Source: Sphingomonas sp. TZW2008
Lineage (GTDB): Bacteria > Pseudomonadota > Alphaproteobacteria > Sphingomonadales > Sphingomonadaceae
Direction: 5' to 3'
Length of the DNA: 64,000 nt
NCBI RefSeq assembly: GCF_002117915.1
Contig: NZ_BDJB01000003.1
Location: 558,001 to 622,000, forward strand
In this document: positions 9,420-17,809 of the stretch, one piece after another
Layout of the letters: each line of letters begins with the position of its first letter
Numbering within the stretch: the stretch's first letter is position 1
The notes under the pieces: generated by a model
Seen by the model: the letters and a program-made list of their open reading frames with translations, nothing else
Databases searched by the model: none
What the model was told of the DNA's origin: nothing
Translations under genes and position numbers: made by a program

Positions 9420-9523
9420 CGTCACGGAACTCGCTCCGTGACGGCCACGCCGCACAGAACCTGAAGAAGTCACGCCGGGCTCGTCCCGGCGTCGACATTT
9501 CAGCGGCGATAGATCCGCTGAAA
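9420..9523. repeat. Three consecutive hairpins in the gap before the thioesterase
   Basis: The 232-bp gap holds three near-perfect inverted repeats in a row. They are 9420-9443 (9-bp stem), 9472-9492 (8-bp stem) and 9498-9523 (9-bp stem). The first may end the dehydrogenase transcript. None is followed by a run of Ts, so at least part of the array may be a repeat element instead of a terminator. Confidence 0.5.
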
Positions 9524-9574
9524 CAATCGCCAGCGATCCCGTTCGGGGGTCCGGCCTAGCCAGGATAACAGCCG

Positions 9575-10018
9575 ATGCCTCGCCCCGCGCCGTGGCGCCT
9601 CGATCCCGCATCCTATCCGAAGCACGAGACGAAGCAGACGCGCTTTCAGGATCTCGACACGATGGGGCATCTTAACAACGTCGCCTACGCCTCGTTGTTC
9701 GAGGATGCGCGCGTGCGGATGAACCAGGCGCTCGGCCGCGTCTCGCGCGGCAAGATGGCGGAAGGGTCGTTCCGCGCAGTCGTCGCGCGCAACGAGATCA
9801 ATTATCTAGCGGAGGGCAGCTTCCCCGAGGACGTCGAAATCGCGCTGGGGATCGGCAAGATCGGCACCCGCAGCTTCGAAATGCTGGCGGCCGCTTTCCA
9901 GTCGGGGGCGTGCATCGCCACCTGCGACACGACGATCGTGATGACTGATCCCAAAGGCGTCGGGCTGCCGGAAGACTTCGTTGCGCGTTTGAAAGCGGTG
10001 CAGGTCAGCGGTCAGTAG
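9575..10018 (+). CDS. Acyl-CoA thioesterase (4HBT hotdog family)
   Basis: 147 residues with a single hotdog domain. The active-site motif DLDTMGHLNN (about 27-36) is the DxxGHxNN signature of YbgC/4HBT-type thioesterases, followed by the long central helix VAYASLFEDARVRM. The likely reaction is hydrolysis of a short or medium acyl-CoA. The ATG at 9575 is the first in frame and lacks a strong ribosome binding site. It converges with csbD, with a shared hairpin at 10021-10048. Confidence 0.82.
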   Translation: MPRPAPWRLDPASYPKHETKQTRFQDLDTMGHLNNVAYASLFEDARVRMNQALGRVSRGKMAEGSFRAVVARNEINYLAEGSFPEDVEIALGIGKIGTRSFEMLAAAFQSGACIATCDTTIVMTDPKGVGLPEDFVARLKAVQVSGQ

Positions 10019-10020
10019 CG

Positions 10021-10048
10021 CCCGCGCCGGGCAATCACCCAGCGCGGG
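10021..10048. terminator. Hairpin between convergent thioesterase and csbD genes
   Basis: A 7-bp perfect stem, CCCGCGC (10021-10027) with GCGCGGG (10042-10048), sits exactly in the 40-bp gap between two convergent genes. It could act in both directions; no long T run is present. Confidence 0.45.
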
Positions 10049-10058
10049 AGCTGCTTCA

Positions 10059-10331
10059 TCAACGCTGGCCGCGCAGCGTGCCGAGCGTGGCGAGGCCGAG
10101 CACGCCGACCAGTGCCGCCGTCGCCCACGGCCGCTCCTTGGCGAACGCCTTCGCCTTGCCGACGACCTGCGGCTGCCCGTCGACGCCCGGTGCGGTCGCC
10201 TTCTGGAACGCGCCCTTCACCTGATCCACGATCCCGCTCGCCTGCAGCGAACGGTCGCCGGTCGCTGCGCCCGCGGTTTCCTTCACCTTGCCGGTGACGT
10301 TGTTGAGATCACCAATTACCGCGTCGACCAT
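10059..10331 (-). CDS. CsbD family stress-response protein
   Basis: 90 residues. The N-terminal two thirds match the CsbD domain (GDLNNVTGKVKETAGAATGD, then QASGIVDQVKGAFQK), a small family induced by general stress. A C-terminal hydrophobic stretch (ATAALVGVLGLATLGTL) may anchor it in the membrane. The ATG at 10331 is chosen because AGGAG lies about 8 bp upstream; the longer frame to 10379 has no support. It follows the crotonase gene by 69 bp on the same strand and may share its transcript. Confidence 0.8.
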   Translation of the reverse strand: MVDAVIGDLNNVTGKVKETAGAATGDRSLQASGIVDQVKGAFQKATAPGVDGQPQVVGKAKAFAKERPWATAALVGVLGLATLGTLRGQR

Positions 10332-10400
10332 GGTTCGAACTCCTAGTTGTTGAGACAGGTGCGCAAACCAATGACCCACGAAATAGTGCCGTATCGTGCC

Positions 10401-11183
10401 TCAATCGGCGAATACGGCCACGCGCTTCTCCATGTTGGCGCGAACCGCCTCGACCTGATTGGGCGAGCGCATGAGCTTGATCTGCTCGTCGCTCTCCGCC
10501 TGCAGCATCGTCGCGGTATCACCGTCGGCCATCAGGTTGATCAGCCGCTTCGACGCCTTGACCGCGTCGGGGTTACGCCCGGCGATCTCGCGCGCCAGTT
10601 CGAACGCCGCAGCGCGCGGATCATCGGCCAGCCGCGTGACGAAGCCGTAGCGCTCGGCGTCGACTGCGGTGAATTCGCGCGCGCTGTAGGTCAGGTCGCG
10701 TAGCACATCGTCGCGTACCAGCGTTCGCCACAGCGCGAGTCCCGCCATGTCCGGCACCAGCCCCCAATAGGTCTCGCGGATCGACATGCGCGTCGCGGGA
10801 TGGGCGATGCGAACGCAGGCGCCCGACATGATCTGGAAACCACCGCCGAGCGCTACGCCGTGCACCGCAGCGATCACCGGCATGGGCAGTGCGCGCCAAC
10901 CCCAGGCGACGTTCTGCGCGGTATTCGCGACACCGTGGCTGCGCGCCCCCAGATCGTTGCCCGAGCCACCGCCCGCCATCGACGCCATGTCGAGCCCCGC
11001 ACAAAAGGCGCGCCCATCGCCCGATAGAACGGCCACGCGCACGTCCTTCATCGCGGCCAGCTTCTCGATCGCGCCGTTGATCCCAGCGAACATCGCGGGA
11101 TCCAAGGCATTCATCTTGTCGGTCCGGATCAGCCGCACATCGGCAATACCGTTCTCCACCGTGACCGTAACGCGCTCGTCCAT
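10401..11183 (-). CDS. Enoyl-CoA hydratase/isomerase (crotonase) family
   Basis: 260 residues with the crotonase fold. The oxyanion-hole segments are GRAFCAGLDMASM (about 57-69) and HGVALGGGFQIMSGA. One usual catalytic Glu position is not clearly conserved: the segment after the second oxyanion strand reads TYWGLVPDMAG, so the exact reaction (hydration, isomerisation or another) is open. The start at 11183 has GAGAGGCGGAC just upstream. It is divergent from the PaaI thioesterase pair. Confidence 0.85.
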   Translation of the reverse strand: MDERVTVTVENGIADVRLIRTDKMNALDPAMFAGINGAIEKLAAMKDVRVAVLSGDGRAFCAGLDMASMAGGGSGNDLGARSHGVANTAQNVAWGWRALPMPVIAAVHGVALGGGFQIMSGACVRIAHPATRMSIRETYWGLVPDMAGLALWRTLVRDDVLRDLTYSAREFTAVDAERYGFVTRLADDPRAAAFELAREIAGRNPDAVKASKRLINLMADGDTATMLQAESDEQIKLMRSPNQVEAVRANMEKRVAVFAD

Positions 11184-11297
11184 GTCCGCCTCTCGCTCGA
11201 AAGTGATACGATCGACTTAGATCAGGCAGCGTCAGGCATCAATGCCGCTGATGCCGCGCCGTTGCGCTCGCCCGGGGCTGGTGTAGATCGCTCTTCC

Positions 11298-11750
11298 ATG
11301 AATATCGATGCGGCATTGGCGGGGCTGCCTGGGCTGAAGGACGTGCGCTTCGGCGGGCATGGATCACGGCTCGGCATCGGCTATCACGCGCACGGCGCCG
11401 ATTGGGTCGAGCTCGCCCTGCCCTACGCGGCTGACATGATCGGAGACGAGGATAGCGGTGTCATCGCCTCGGGGCCGATCTTCGCCTTGATGGATATCGC
11501 CACCAGCCTGGCGACTATGCGCAAGCTCGGCCGCTTCGTGCCGCACGCCACGCTTGATCTGCGGCTCGATTACCTGCGCCCCGCGCGGCCGGGTCACACC
11601 GTCATCGGTCATGGCGAGAGCTTCGCGATCAAACGCTCGATCGCCTTCGTCCGCGGCCACGCGCATGATGGCGATCCTGCTGATCCGATCGCGCACGTCA
11701 GCGGGACGTTCATGTTCCTCGACGGCGCCGGCGTAGGAGCGAGCGCATGA
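11298..11750 (+). CDS. PaaI-type acyl-CoA thioesterase, first of tandem pair
   Basis: 150 residues with one hotdog domain. The central helix is preceded by SGPIFALMDIATSLA, where Asp takes the usual catalytic position of PaaI-like thioesterases. The start at MNIDAALAG (11298) is chosen over an upstream in-frame codon because the extra residues are not conserved in character. Its last 4 bp (ATGA) overlap the next gene, which encodes a second hotdog protein, so the two may form a heteromer or act in sequence. This is inference. Confidence 0.8.
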   Translation: MNIDAALAGLPGLKDVRFGGHGSRLGIGYHAHGADWVELALPYAADMIGDEDSGVIASGPIFALMDIATSLATMRKLGRFVPHATLDLRLDYLRPARPGHTVIGHGESFAIKRSIAFVRGHAHDGDPADPIAHVSGTFMFLDGAGVGASA

Positions 11751-12127
11751 AGCTGCCGCCCTATGCCGAGCTCCTCGGCGCGACGCTCGAGTGGGAGGAT
11801 GGGCTGCCGGTTCTCGCCATGCCGTTCAGCCACGCCGTGCTCGGCCGCCCGGGCTTCGTACAGGGCGGGGCGATCACCGGGCTGATCGAGGTCGCCGCGA
11901 TCGCCGCTTTGCGCCACCAGCTCGCCGCAGAGGGTGGCGGGCGCATCAAGCCGATCAATGTCACCGTCGATTTCATGCGTGGTGGCCGCGAACGCGTCAC
12001 CCGCGCCGCTGGCACGGTGACCCGGCTTGGCACGCGGATTGCCAATGTCGAGGCGATCGCGTGGCAGGACGATCGTACGAAGCCGATCGCCGCTGCTCGC
12101 ATGAACTACCTCATCGTGCGGGGGTAA
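11747..12127 (+). CDS. PaaI-type acyl-CoA thioesterase, second of tandem pair
   Basis: 126 residues, a second hotdog domain. Here the position of the catalytic acid reads QGGAITGLIEVAAIAAL, with Glu where the first copy has Asp. Both residues occur in the hotdog superfamily. It is translated from an ATG overlapping the stop of the first copy (ATGA). Its 3' end overlaps the convergent sugar dehydrogenase gene by 17 bp. Confidence 0.8.
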   Translation: MKLPPYAELLGATLEWEDGLPVLAMPFSHAVLGRPGFVQGGAITGLIEVAAIAALRHQLAAEGGGRIKPINVTVDFMRGGRERVTRAAGTVTRLGTRIANVEAIAWQDDRTKPIAAARMNYLIVRG

Positions 12128-13235
12128 GCTTGATCAGCCGCCCCTGCGATCCCTGTGCGCCGTCCTCCAGCACGTAGATCGCGCCCTCCGGCCCTTGCTC
12201 GACCTCGCGGATGCGGGCGCCCATGTCCCATTGATCGCCCTTGGTCGCCTGCGTGCCGTTGAGGTCGACGCGCACCAGCGCCTTGGACGAAAGCCCACCG
12301 ATGAACGCGTCGCCCTTCCACTGCGGGAAGAGATTGCCCGAATAGATCATCAGGCCGCCGGGTGAGATCACCGGGTTCCACGACACCTTGGGCGCTTCGA
12401 ACCCGTCGCCGGGCGCATGATCGGGGATCGGCCGGCCGTCGTAGTGATCGCCATTTGAAACCTTGGGATAGCCGTAGTTCCGACCGGGCTGGATGAGATT
12501 GACCTCGTCGCCGCCCTTCGGGCCCATCTCCTGCTCCCACAGATTGCCCGACGCGTCGAACGCGATCCCCAGCAGGTTGCGATGCCCGTAGCTCCAAACT
12601 GCCGGGTGGAACCCCCGCGCGGCGAGTGGATTGCCCGGCGCTGGCTTACCGTCAAGCGTCAGCCGCAGCACCTTGCCGAGCGTTGCTTTCGGATCTTGCG
12701 CTGGATCGAACTTCTGCCGCTCGCCATTGGTGAAGAAGAGATATCTGCTGTCGGGCGAGAAGGCGATGCGGCCCGAGTAATGGCCGTTCCCCTCGACGAA
12801 CGGCGTCGCCCGGAACAGCACTTCGATCTGCCGCAGTCTCTCGGCACCGGCCGCCGTGTCGAGCACGCCGCGCGCCAGCACCACGCCTTTCCCGCCCTCG
12901 CCCGCGCTCGACCAGCTGAGGTAGACGCGCTTCGTCGTCCCGAAGTCCGGTGCGAGCACGACGTCCATCAGGCCGCCCTGCCCCGCACTGTCGACCGGTA
13001 GCGTCGCGACGGTCGTACGGCTTTTGCCGTCAGCGCTCACCAGCAGCAGGCGCCCGTCCTTCTCTGTCACCAGCATCCGCCGATCGGGGAGGAACGTCAT
13101 CGCCCACGGCGAATCGAAGTCGGCAATTGGGGTGGCGGTGAAAGGCACACCTGCGCTCGACTTAGGAGGCGATTGCGGCGCCGCGGAACATGCCGTGGCG
13201 ACAACCATACCGGCGACGAACAGGGAACGGATCAC
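12111..13235 (-). CDS. PQQ-dependent sugar dehydrogenase (sorbosone/glucose type), secreted
   Basis: 374 residues from a GTG at 13235, which has an excellent ribosome binding site (CAGGAG) 5 bp upstream. The N-terminus is a signal peptide, possibly lipoprotein-type (VAGMVVATACSAA). The body is the GSDH beta-propeller. Recognisable blades include PWAMTFLPDRRMLVTEKDG, GQGGLMDVVLAPDF, the GNGHYSGRIAFSPD block and YGHRNLLGIAFD. Family members oxidise aldoses with PQQ and Ca2+ in the periplasm; the substrate here is unknown. The last 17 bp overlap the thioesterase. Confidence 0.87.
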   Translation of the reverse strand: MIRSLFVAGMVVATACSAAPQSPPKSSAGVPFTATPIADFDSPWAMTFLPDRRMLVTEKDGRLLLVSADGKSRTTVATLPVDSAGQGGLMDVVLAPDFGTTKRVYLSWSSAGEGGKGVVLARGVLDTAAGAERLRQIEVLFRATPFVEGNGHYSGRIAFSPDSRYLFFTNGERQKFDPAQDPKATLGKVLRLTLDGKPAPGNPLAARGFHPAVWSYGHRNLLGIAFDASGNLWEQEMGPKGGDEVNLIQPGRNYGYPKVSNGDHYDGRPIPDHAPGDGFEAPKVSWNPVISPGGLMIYSGNLFPQWKGDAFIGGLSSKALVRVDLNGTQATKGDQWDMGARIREVEQGPEGAIYVLEDGAQGSQGRLIKLTPAR

Positions 13236-13546
13236 GATAGCTCCTGCAACGATGATGCAGACTATACCGGCGGACTGCGCGGCGGTTCCACGTCGCCGCG
13301 AGACACGACGCGCAGCGACAAGATGTAACAAAGTCGATCTTGAGATAGCGGTCCACTCGCGCCTCGGCCCCGTCGCTCAGCCGATGCCGCGCCACGATGT
13401 CGACGCGATGCCGATGGCTGCGGCTACCGGTTTTACCGCCTGAACGCAGTCAGTCGGCGGAATTACGAATGGAACGGGCAGCGCACAAAGAAAAGGGAGC
13501 CCGGCGAACCGACCTCCCCAATCCTTTAGCCGAATGGCCGTCGACC
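13236..13546. other. 311-bp gap between sugar dehydrogenase and ompA; no gene seen
   Basis: Short frames here have random-looking composition and no ribosome binding sites. The right end contains the ompA terminator (13487-13518). The left end should hold the sugar dehydrogenase promoter, which I cannot place with confidence. Confidence 0.5.
13487..13518 (-). terminator. Rho-independent terminator of ompA (UUCG tetraloop)
   Basis: Read on the minus strand, GGGAG pairs with CTCCC (13514-13518 with 13495-13499). After one G-G mismatch, TCGG pairs with CCGG around a TTCG tetraloop. A T-rich tail follows (A tract at 13487-13494 on the plus strand). This is a classic intrinsic terminator 28 bp after the ompA stop. 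Confidence 0.8.
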
Positions 13547-14659
13547 TTACTGGCCCGAACCCGGACCGTAGGTGACTTCCACGCGACGGTTCTGCACTTC
13601 GCGCACACCGTCGGCGGTATCGACACGCGGACGGCTTTCGCCGAACGCCTCGGTCGAGATGACGCCCTCGGGGATCGCCTTCGACGTGAGGTAGCCCTTC
13701 ACCGCGTCTGCACGACGCTGCGAGAGACCCACGTTGTACGAAGCGGCACCCGAACGGTCGGCGTGGCCGGCCAGCATGACCTGCGCGTTGCCGCACGACT
13801 GGTACTGCGTGACCGCGTTGTCGAGGATCGACGCTGCTTCCGGCGTGATGTCCGACTTGTCCCACTCGAAGAACACAATGAACGGACCCGGCGAGCAGAC
13901 CACTTCCGGCGGCGGCGGCGGCGGGGGCGGGGGAGGCGGCGGCGGCGGCGGCGGCGGCGGTGCGGCCGGCTCACCGAAGTTGTAGGTCAGACCACCCAGG
14001 ATGCTGTGCGAGCGGAAACGACCCTCGAACTGGCGGTTCAGGAAGTCGACCGTCTCGACGTTGCTCGCGTTGAAGAAGCGATACTTCAGCGACACGTCGA
14101 CGTTGTCGGTCAGCGGCGCGCGGATGCCCGCGATGCCCTGCCATGCGAAGACGGTGTCGGAGTCGTCGAGGAAGCTGCCACGCTGGTTCAGCGCGATGCG
14201 CGTCTTTACGCGCGCCACACCGGCACCGCCGCCGACGAAGCCCTGCAGGCCGTCGTCGTCGCCGAAGTCGAGCAGACCGTTGACCATGAAGCTGAGCGCG
14301 GTCGAGCGACCACCCGCCAGCGGATACGTGCCGGCGGCAACGTTGCGCGTGCCGGTGGCGAAGTTCGCCGGGGTCACCAGGTTCGACGTGTAGCTGTCGA
14401 CGTCAGCCGACTTGTACGCGACTTCGGCTTCGAGGCGGAAGCCACCGAAATCGTAACCCACGACGCCATCGGCATCCCAGCCATAGTCGTGATCGAGGGT
14501 CGCGGTGCCACCAGTGGCGCCATTGGCGATGTCATAGTCGATGTCTTCGACGATCATGCCACCGAACTCGGCGCCAACATACCACGCGTTGTCGCGGGCG
14601 AGTGCTGGCGAGGCGAGTGCGGTGGAGGCGAGTGCCATAACTACGGCAAGCTTCCGCAT
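13547..14659 (-). CDS. OmpA family outer-membrane protein with polyproline linker
   Basis: 370 residues. A signal peptide (MRKLAVVMALASTALASPALA) leads to a beta-barrel domain (about 22-225) with alternating Gly/aromatic strands. A linker of 18 consecutive prolines follows, then the periplasmic OmpA peptidoglycan-binding domain (FIVFFEWDKSDITPEA, GHADRSGAASYNVGLSQRRA, and a terminal NRRVEV). It anchors the outer membrane to the cell wall. The ribosome binding site AAAGGGG lies 6 bp before the ATG. The linker is encoded by 54 bp of NGG triplets on the plus strand at 13907-13960, which should be prone to slippage. Confidence 0.93.
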   Translation of the reverse strand: MRKLAVVMALASTALASPALARDNAWYVGAEFGGMIVEDIDYDIANGATGGTATLDHDYGWDADGVVGYDFGGFRLEAEVAYKSADVDSYTSNLVTPANFATGTRNVAAGTYPLAGGRSTALSFMVNGLLDFGDDDGLQGFVGGGAGVARVKTRIALNQRGSFLDDSDTVFAWQGIAGIRAPLTDNVDVSLKYRFFNASNVETVDFLNRQFEGRFRSHSILGGLTYNFGEPAAPPPPPPPPPPPPPPPPPPEVVCSPGPFIVFFEWDKSDITPEAASILDNAVTQYQSCGNAQVMLAGHADRSGAASYNVGLSQRRADAVKGYLTSKAIPEGVISTEAFGESRPRVDTADGVREVQNRRVEVTYGPGSGQ

Positions 14660-14768
14660 CTTATTCCCCTTTCAAAAGTGTCACTACGGACAGTGCAAAC
14701 CCACTATCGAAAGGGAGGTTTCCACGCAAGTTGACAAAAGCCGGAACTGTTGCCGATCTGACACACTG

Positions 14769-15269
14769 TTAGAGCGCTACAAGACCATGGCCGCGCAGGG
14801 CAGCAAGGATCGCCAAGAGCGCCGTGCGCGCTTCATGATCAACGGATGCACCACCTGACGGATCCTCGATCGCCGCCGCTTGCGAGCCGACAACCTGATG
14901 ATTTCCGACGAAGAACGCGTCGGCGCGCACCTCGCCGGTGCGCCACACGCCGTCGATCCGGACCGCGCTGATCCCATCGGGTGCACGCACCGACATGCCG
15001 TCGCAGGCAGCGGCGAAGCGCCATCCACCCGCCGTCCGGACGGCAAGCGCCTCCGGATGGCCGGACCAGTCGCCGACTGGGTTTGTACCGGTAACCCAGC
15101 AATCGCCCGGCGCCGACTCGCTGGGGGGAACATCCACACCGATCCCGCGAACGACGGGCTGTGCCAAGACCTCCAGCAGCGTGATCGCCTCGTTGTGATC
15201 GAGTTCCTTCTGCGCCTGCCCCGCGTGGAGCAGCGGCAGGCCGAACCTGGGGGTACGATCTTCACTCAT
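14769..15269 (-). CDS. DUF2793 protein, last gene of GTA-like operon
   Basis: 166 residues beginning MSEDRTPRFGLPLLHAGQAQKE and containing HNEAITLLEVLAQPVV, the DUF2793 signature. In alphaproteobacterial GTA/prophage clusters this family follows the tail-tip protein and is thought to be a tail-fibre or baseplate accessory part. It starts inside the end of the tail gene (8-bp overlap) behind GGAGAACC. The C-terminal third is Ala/Gly-rich (AAAIEDPSGGASVDHEARTA). It is followed by ompA, which has its own promoter region. Confidence 0.75.
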   Translation of the reverse strand: MSEDRTPRFGLPLLHAGQAQKELDHNEAITLLEVLAQPVVRGIGVDVPPSESAPGDCWVTGTNPVGDWSGHPEALAVRTAGGWRFAAACDGMSVRAPDGISAVRIDGVWRTGEVRADAFFVGNHQVVGSQAAAIEDPSGGASVDHEARTALLAILAALRGHGLVAL

Positions 15270-17397
15270 GTGGTTCTCCCTGGACGATGATCGTCGCCGC
15301 GGCGGACGCGCCGTACGTTCCGATCTGGCTGACGTGCACTGGAATGGCGCCGCTCGCGAAGACGCCGCTTGGCAGGTCACACCACGAGACCGTCGCCTCG
15401 ATGGGCGCGCCGCTGTCGCCGATGGTGATGCGATAAGCCTCGCGTTCTTCGCCGAGCGCCGCGTCGACGCCGTCACGCCAGCGCCAGTCGCTTCGGCTGC
15501 GGCGGCGCCACGTCAGCCGCACGGTTCCATCGCCACGTCGCGCCGCCATCAGGTGGACCGGCGGCAGCGGCAGCATCGCCGCGCCGGTGATCACCAGATC
15601 GCGCTCGACGGCAACTGTGTCGCCCACGCCGCGCGCCGCGAATCGTAGCTGCGTTCCGGGCGCCGCATCGAGCGTAACCCGCAGCAGCCCCTCGCCGTCG
15701 ATCATGACGAAGCGCGCACCCCCCGCCGCACCGGCGGCACGCGTGCCGCCGCGCCCGCGCCACAGCTCGCGCAGGCGCCACGTCCGCGCGTCGATCTGCT
15801 CGGCCGTACCGAACTGCAGCAGCTCGTCGCCGACCAGCGCGAGGTTCGCGCCCAGGTCGAGCGAGGTCACGTCGGCATTCAGCAGCGTCATGCCATCGTG
15901 CGTCAGGACGATGTCGATCGCCGTCGCACGATCGACCAGCAGCGAGGAGCCCGCGCGCAGCGGTGTCAGCAGCGATCCCATCGCCGCCCCGCCGAACGCG
16001 GTGCCCGCCGCGATCCACGTCGCACCCGTATCGCGGCTGTACTCGATGGCCGCCCGCCGCCACCCCGCCGCGCTGCCGCCCGCGACGATCGTGACGCTCG
16101 GCTGCGATGCGGTCGCTCCATCGCCGACGCCGATCGTCTCGAACGCGTGGAGGATCGTTGTCCCCGCGGGATCGTCGGCCGCGCGAACGATCCGGCCGCC
16201 GCTCGCCGCTATCGCGATCGGTTCGGGTTCGAGCGGGACGAGCGACAGCGCCACCTCGTGTCGCTCGAGCGTGGCGGAAACGATCCGCCACGTTCCGCTC
16301 TCACCCGCGATCGTCACGATCCAGCCCGGGCCGAGGTGCAACGCCGATAGGTCGGTGCGGACGTCGCGCACCGTCCGTGTCGTCAGCGCCCGCGCCAGCA
16401 TTCTCTCCGCCACCACCCGCGCAGCTCCGGCATCGAGCGCGAGCGGCGCCTCGACGCTCGACGTTGCGCCCCCGGCGCCGGATCGCACGGCATGCTGCAC
16501 GCCGGTCTGCCAGTCGCGCGCCGGGTCGTAATGCGCCACCGATACCGTTCGGGGCACGCGCCCGATCGGTACGATCCGCCGCTGCCCGCCCTCGGCGGCG
16601 ATCACGTGATCCGCCACCCCCGACGCGCGCATTTCCACACCCTCCGCACGTGGTACGAACCAGCCGCCCGCCACGTTGGCCAGCAGTTCGGCTACGCCGC
16701 GCGCGTCGTCGCCGTAGGCGGAGAAGCCGTCCACCGGCATCGCCGGTCCGGTCCCCACGATCGTATCGCCGCCGATCGCCCGCGCAATTGCGCCGATCGT
16801 CGGCGCGGAAGGATCGGCGACGACTTCGAACGTCAGCGACGGGATGCGATTACCGAAACTCTCCAGCGGCAAATCCTCGAACACGGCATAGGCGACGCCG
16901 CGATGCGCCGGCGTCGCGCCAATCCCTTCGGCACTCGCAATCAGCGGATCGGCCGGCTGATCCTCCCCGCCCTTATGAAGGCGAAAGGTCACCGGCACCT
17001 TCCAGTCCCCTGCCGCGCCGCGCAGCAGGTTGCCGTCGGCCCAGATCCGCCCGACCCCCGCGATCGGCCGCGACGCGAGGGCAACGGCGAAGGACGCGGA
17101 ATAGCTGTACGTCGTCGTGCTCGGCCGCCCTTTCCCGCCACCCTGCCGCGTGCGATGCTCGAAGAGGTCGGTCGACCAGATCACCTGTCCCGCAACACGC
17201 AGCCGTCCAAACAGCTGTGGGATCGGCCGGCCGTAGCTCGACGTCTGCACCGCGAGTTCGGTCAGCCGCGGCCCCTCTCGTCCCTTCGGCTTGAACAGCA
17301 GCGTTCGATCGAGCGACTGTCCGATCGCGCCGCCCAGCGCCGCGCCGATCGGGCCGCCGACGATCCCGCCAACGGTCGTCAGTACCAGAGTCGCCAT
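15262..17397 (-). CDS. Phage/GTA tail-tip protein (gp15-like, short form)
   Basis: 711 residues. The N-terminus (TTVGGIVGGPIGAALGGAIGQSLDRTLL) is a glycine-rich hydrophobic segment. A block with SYGRPIPQLFGRLRVAGQVIWSTDL and a TTTYSYSASFAVALASRPIAGVGRIWADG block follow; these are hallmarks of the GTA host-specificity/tail protein. The middle and C-terminal parts are beta-rich (LRELWRGRGGTRAAGA; VHLMAARRGDGTVRLTW, resembling a fibronectin-like strand). The Rhodobacter capsulatus homologue is roughly 1,300 residues and has a TIM-barrel region I do not see here. Translation starts behind GGGAGGCTGAGG. Confidence 0.8.
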   Translation of the reverse strand: MATLVLTTVGGIVGGPIGAALGGAIGQSLDRTLLFKPKGREGPRLTELAVQTSSYGRPIPQLFGRLRVAGQVIWSTDLFEHRTRQGGGKGRPSTTTYSYSASFAVALASRPIAGVGRIWADGNLLRGAAGDWKVPVTFRLHKGGEDQPADPLIASAEGIGATPAHRGVAYAVFEDLPLESFGNRIPSLTFEVVADPSAPTIGAIARAIGGDTIVGTGPAMPVDGFSAYGDDARGVAELLANVAGGWFVPRAEGVEMRASGVADHVIAAEGGQRRIVPIGRVPRTVSVAHYDPARDWQTGVQHAVRSGAGGATSSVEAPLALDAGAARVVAERMLARALTTRTVRDVRTDLSALHLGPGWIVTIAGESGTWRIVSATLERHEVALSLVPLEPEPIAIAASGGRIVRAADDPAGTTILHAFETIGVGDGATASQPSVTIVAGGSAAGWRRAAIEYSRDTGATWIAAGTAFGGAAMGSLLTPLRAGSSLLVDRATAIDIVLTHDGMTLLNADVTSLDLGANLALVGDELLQFGTAEQIDARTWRLRELWRGRGGTRAAGAAGGARFVMIDGEGLLRVTLDAAPGTQLRFAARGVGDTVAVERDLVITGAAMLPLPPVHLMAARRGDGTVRLTWRRRSRSDWRWRDGVDAALGEEREAYRITIGDSGAPIEATVSWCDLPSGVFASGAIPVHVSQIGTYGASAAATIIVQGEPHE

Positions 17398-17401
17398 CGC
17401 C

Positions 17402-17809
17402 TCAGCCTCCCAACCCGTCCCCGCGCAGCCGCCACGCCGCGATCACCGGCCACGGCGGCGCGCCCGGACGCTCCACCACGCGGCGCAGGGCAATGTCGGC
17501 GTGGACGAACCCCGCCGCGGTGCGCACCGCCAGATGCACCTGTCCCGCCGCCGTCCGCATCACGATCACGTCGCCCGGCACGGCGCCGTCCGCCGCCGCC
17601 AACCCGTCCCAGCATGCGGCATAGCGCGCCACGTCGCCCGTCCGCAGCGGATATCCCTCGGGCGACGGCCCGGCATGGCCCCCCGCCCGCAGGGCCAGCA
17701 GCGCGACACCGACGCAGTCGAGCCCGGTCGCCGGATCGCGCCCGTGCAATCGAAAGCGCGCGCCGACCGCCCTGCACGCCGCCGCTGCGGCGCGCTCGCC
17801 CGGCGTCAT
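17402..17809 (-). CDS. NlpC/P60 family peptidase (GTA gp14-like)
   Basis: 135 residues from the ATG at 17809, which overlaps the stop of the upstream fusion gene (ATGA). The catalytic Cys is in GLDCVGVALLAL and the His is in GQVHLAVRT, the expected order for an NlpC/P60 cysteine peptidase. In GTA and lambdoid phages this protein is a tail-associated peptidoglycan hydrolase or assembly protein. The reading frame is open further upstream to 17896, but that part lies inside the neighbouring gene. The gene sits 4 bp before the tail-tip gene. Confidence 0.82.
   Translation of the reverse strand: MTPGERAAAAACRAVGARFRLHGRDPATGLDCVGVALLALRAGGHAGPSPEGYPLRTGDVARYAACWDGLAAADGAVPGDVIVMRTAAGQVHLAVRTAAGFVHADIALRRVVERPGAPPWPVIAAWRLRGDGLGG

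Noticed and set aside
13162..13395. Short frame on the minus strand between the sugar dehydrogenase and ompA
   Set aside because: Cys/Arg-rich random composition and no ribosome binding site; the region is more likely promoter sequence.
14660..14768. Possible promoter TTGTCA for ompA
   Set aside because: No -10 box at acceptable spacing could be found, so it is not listed.
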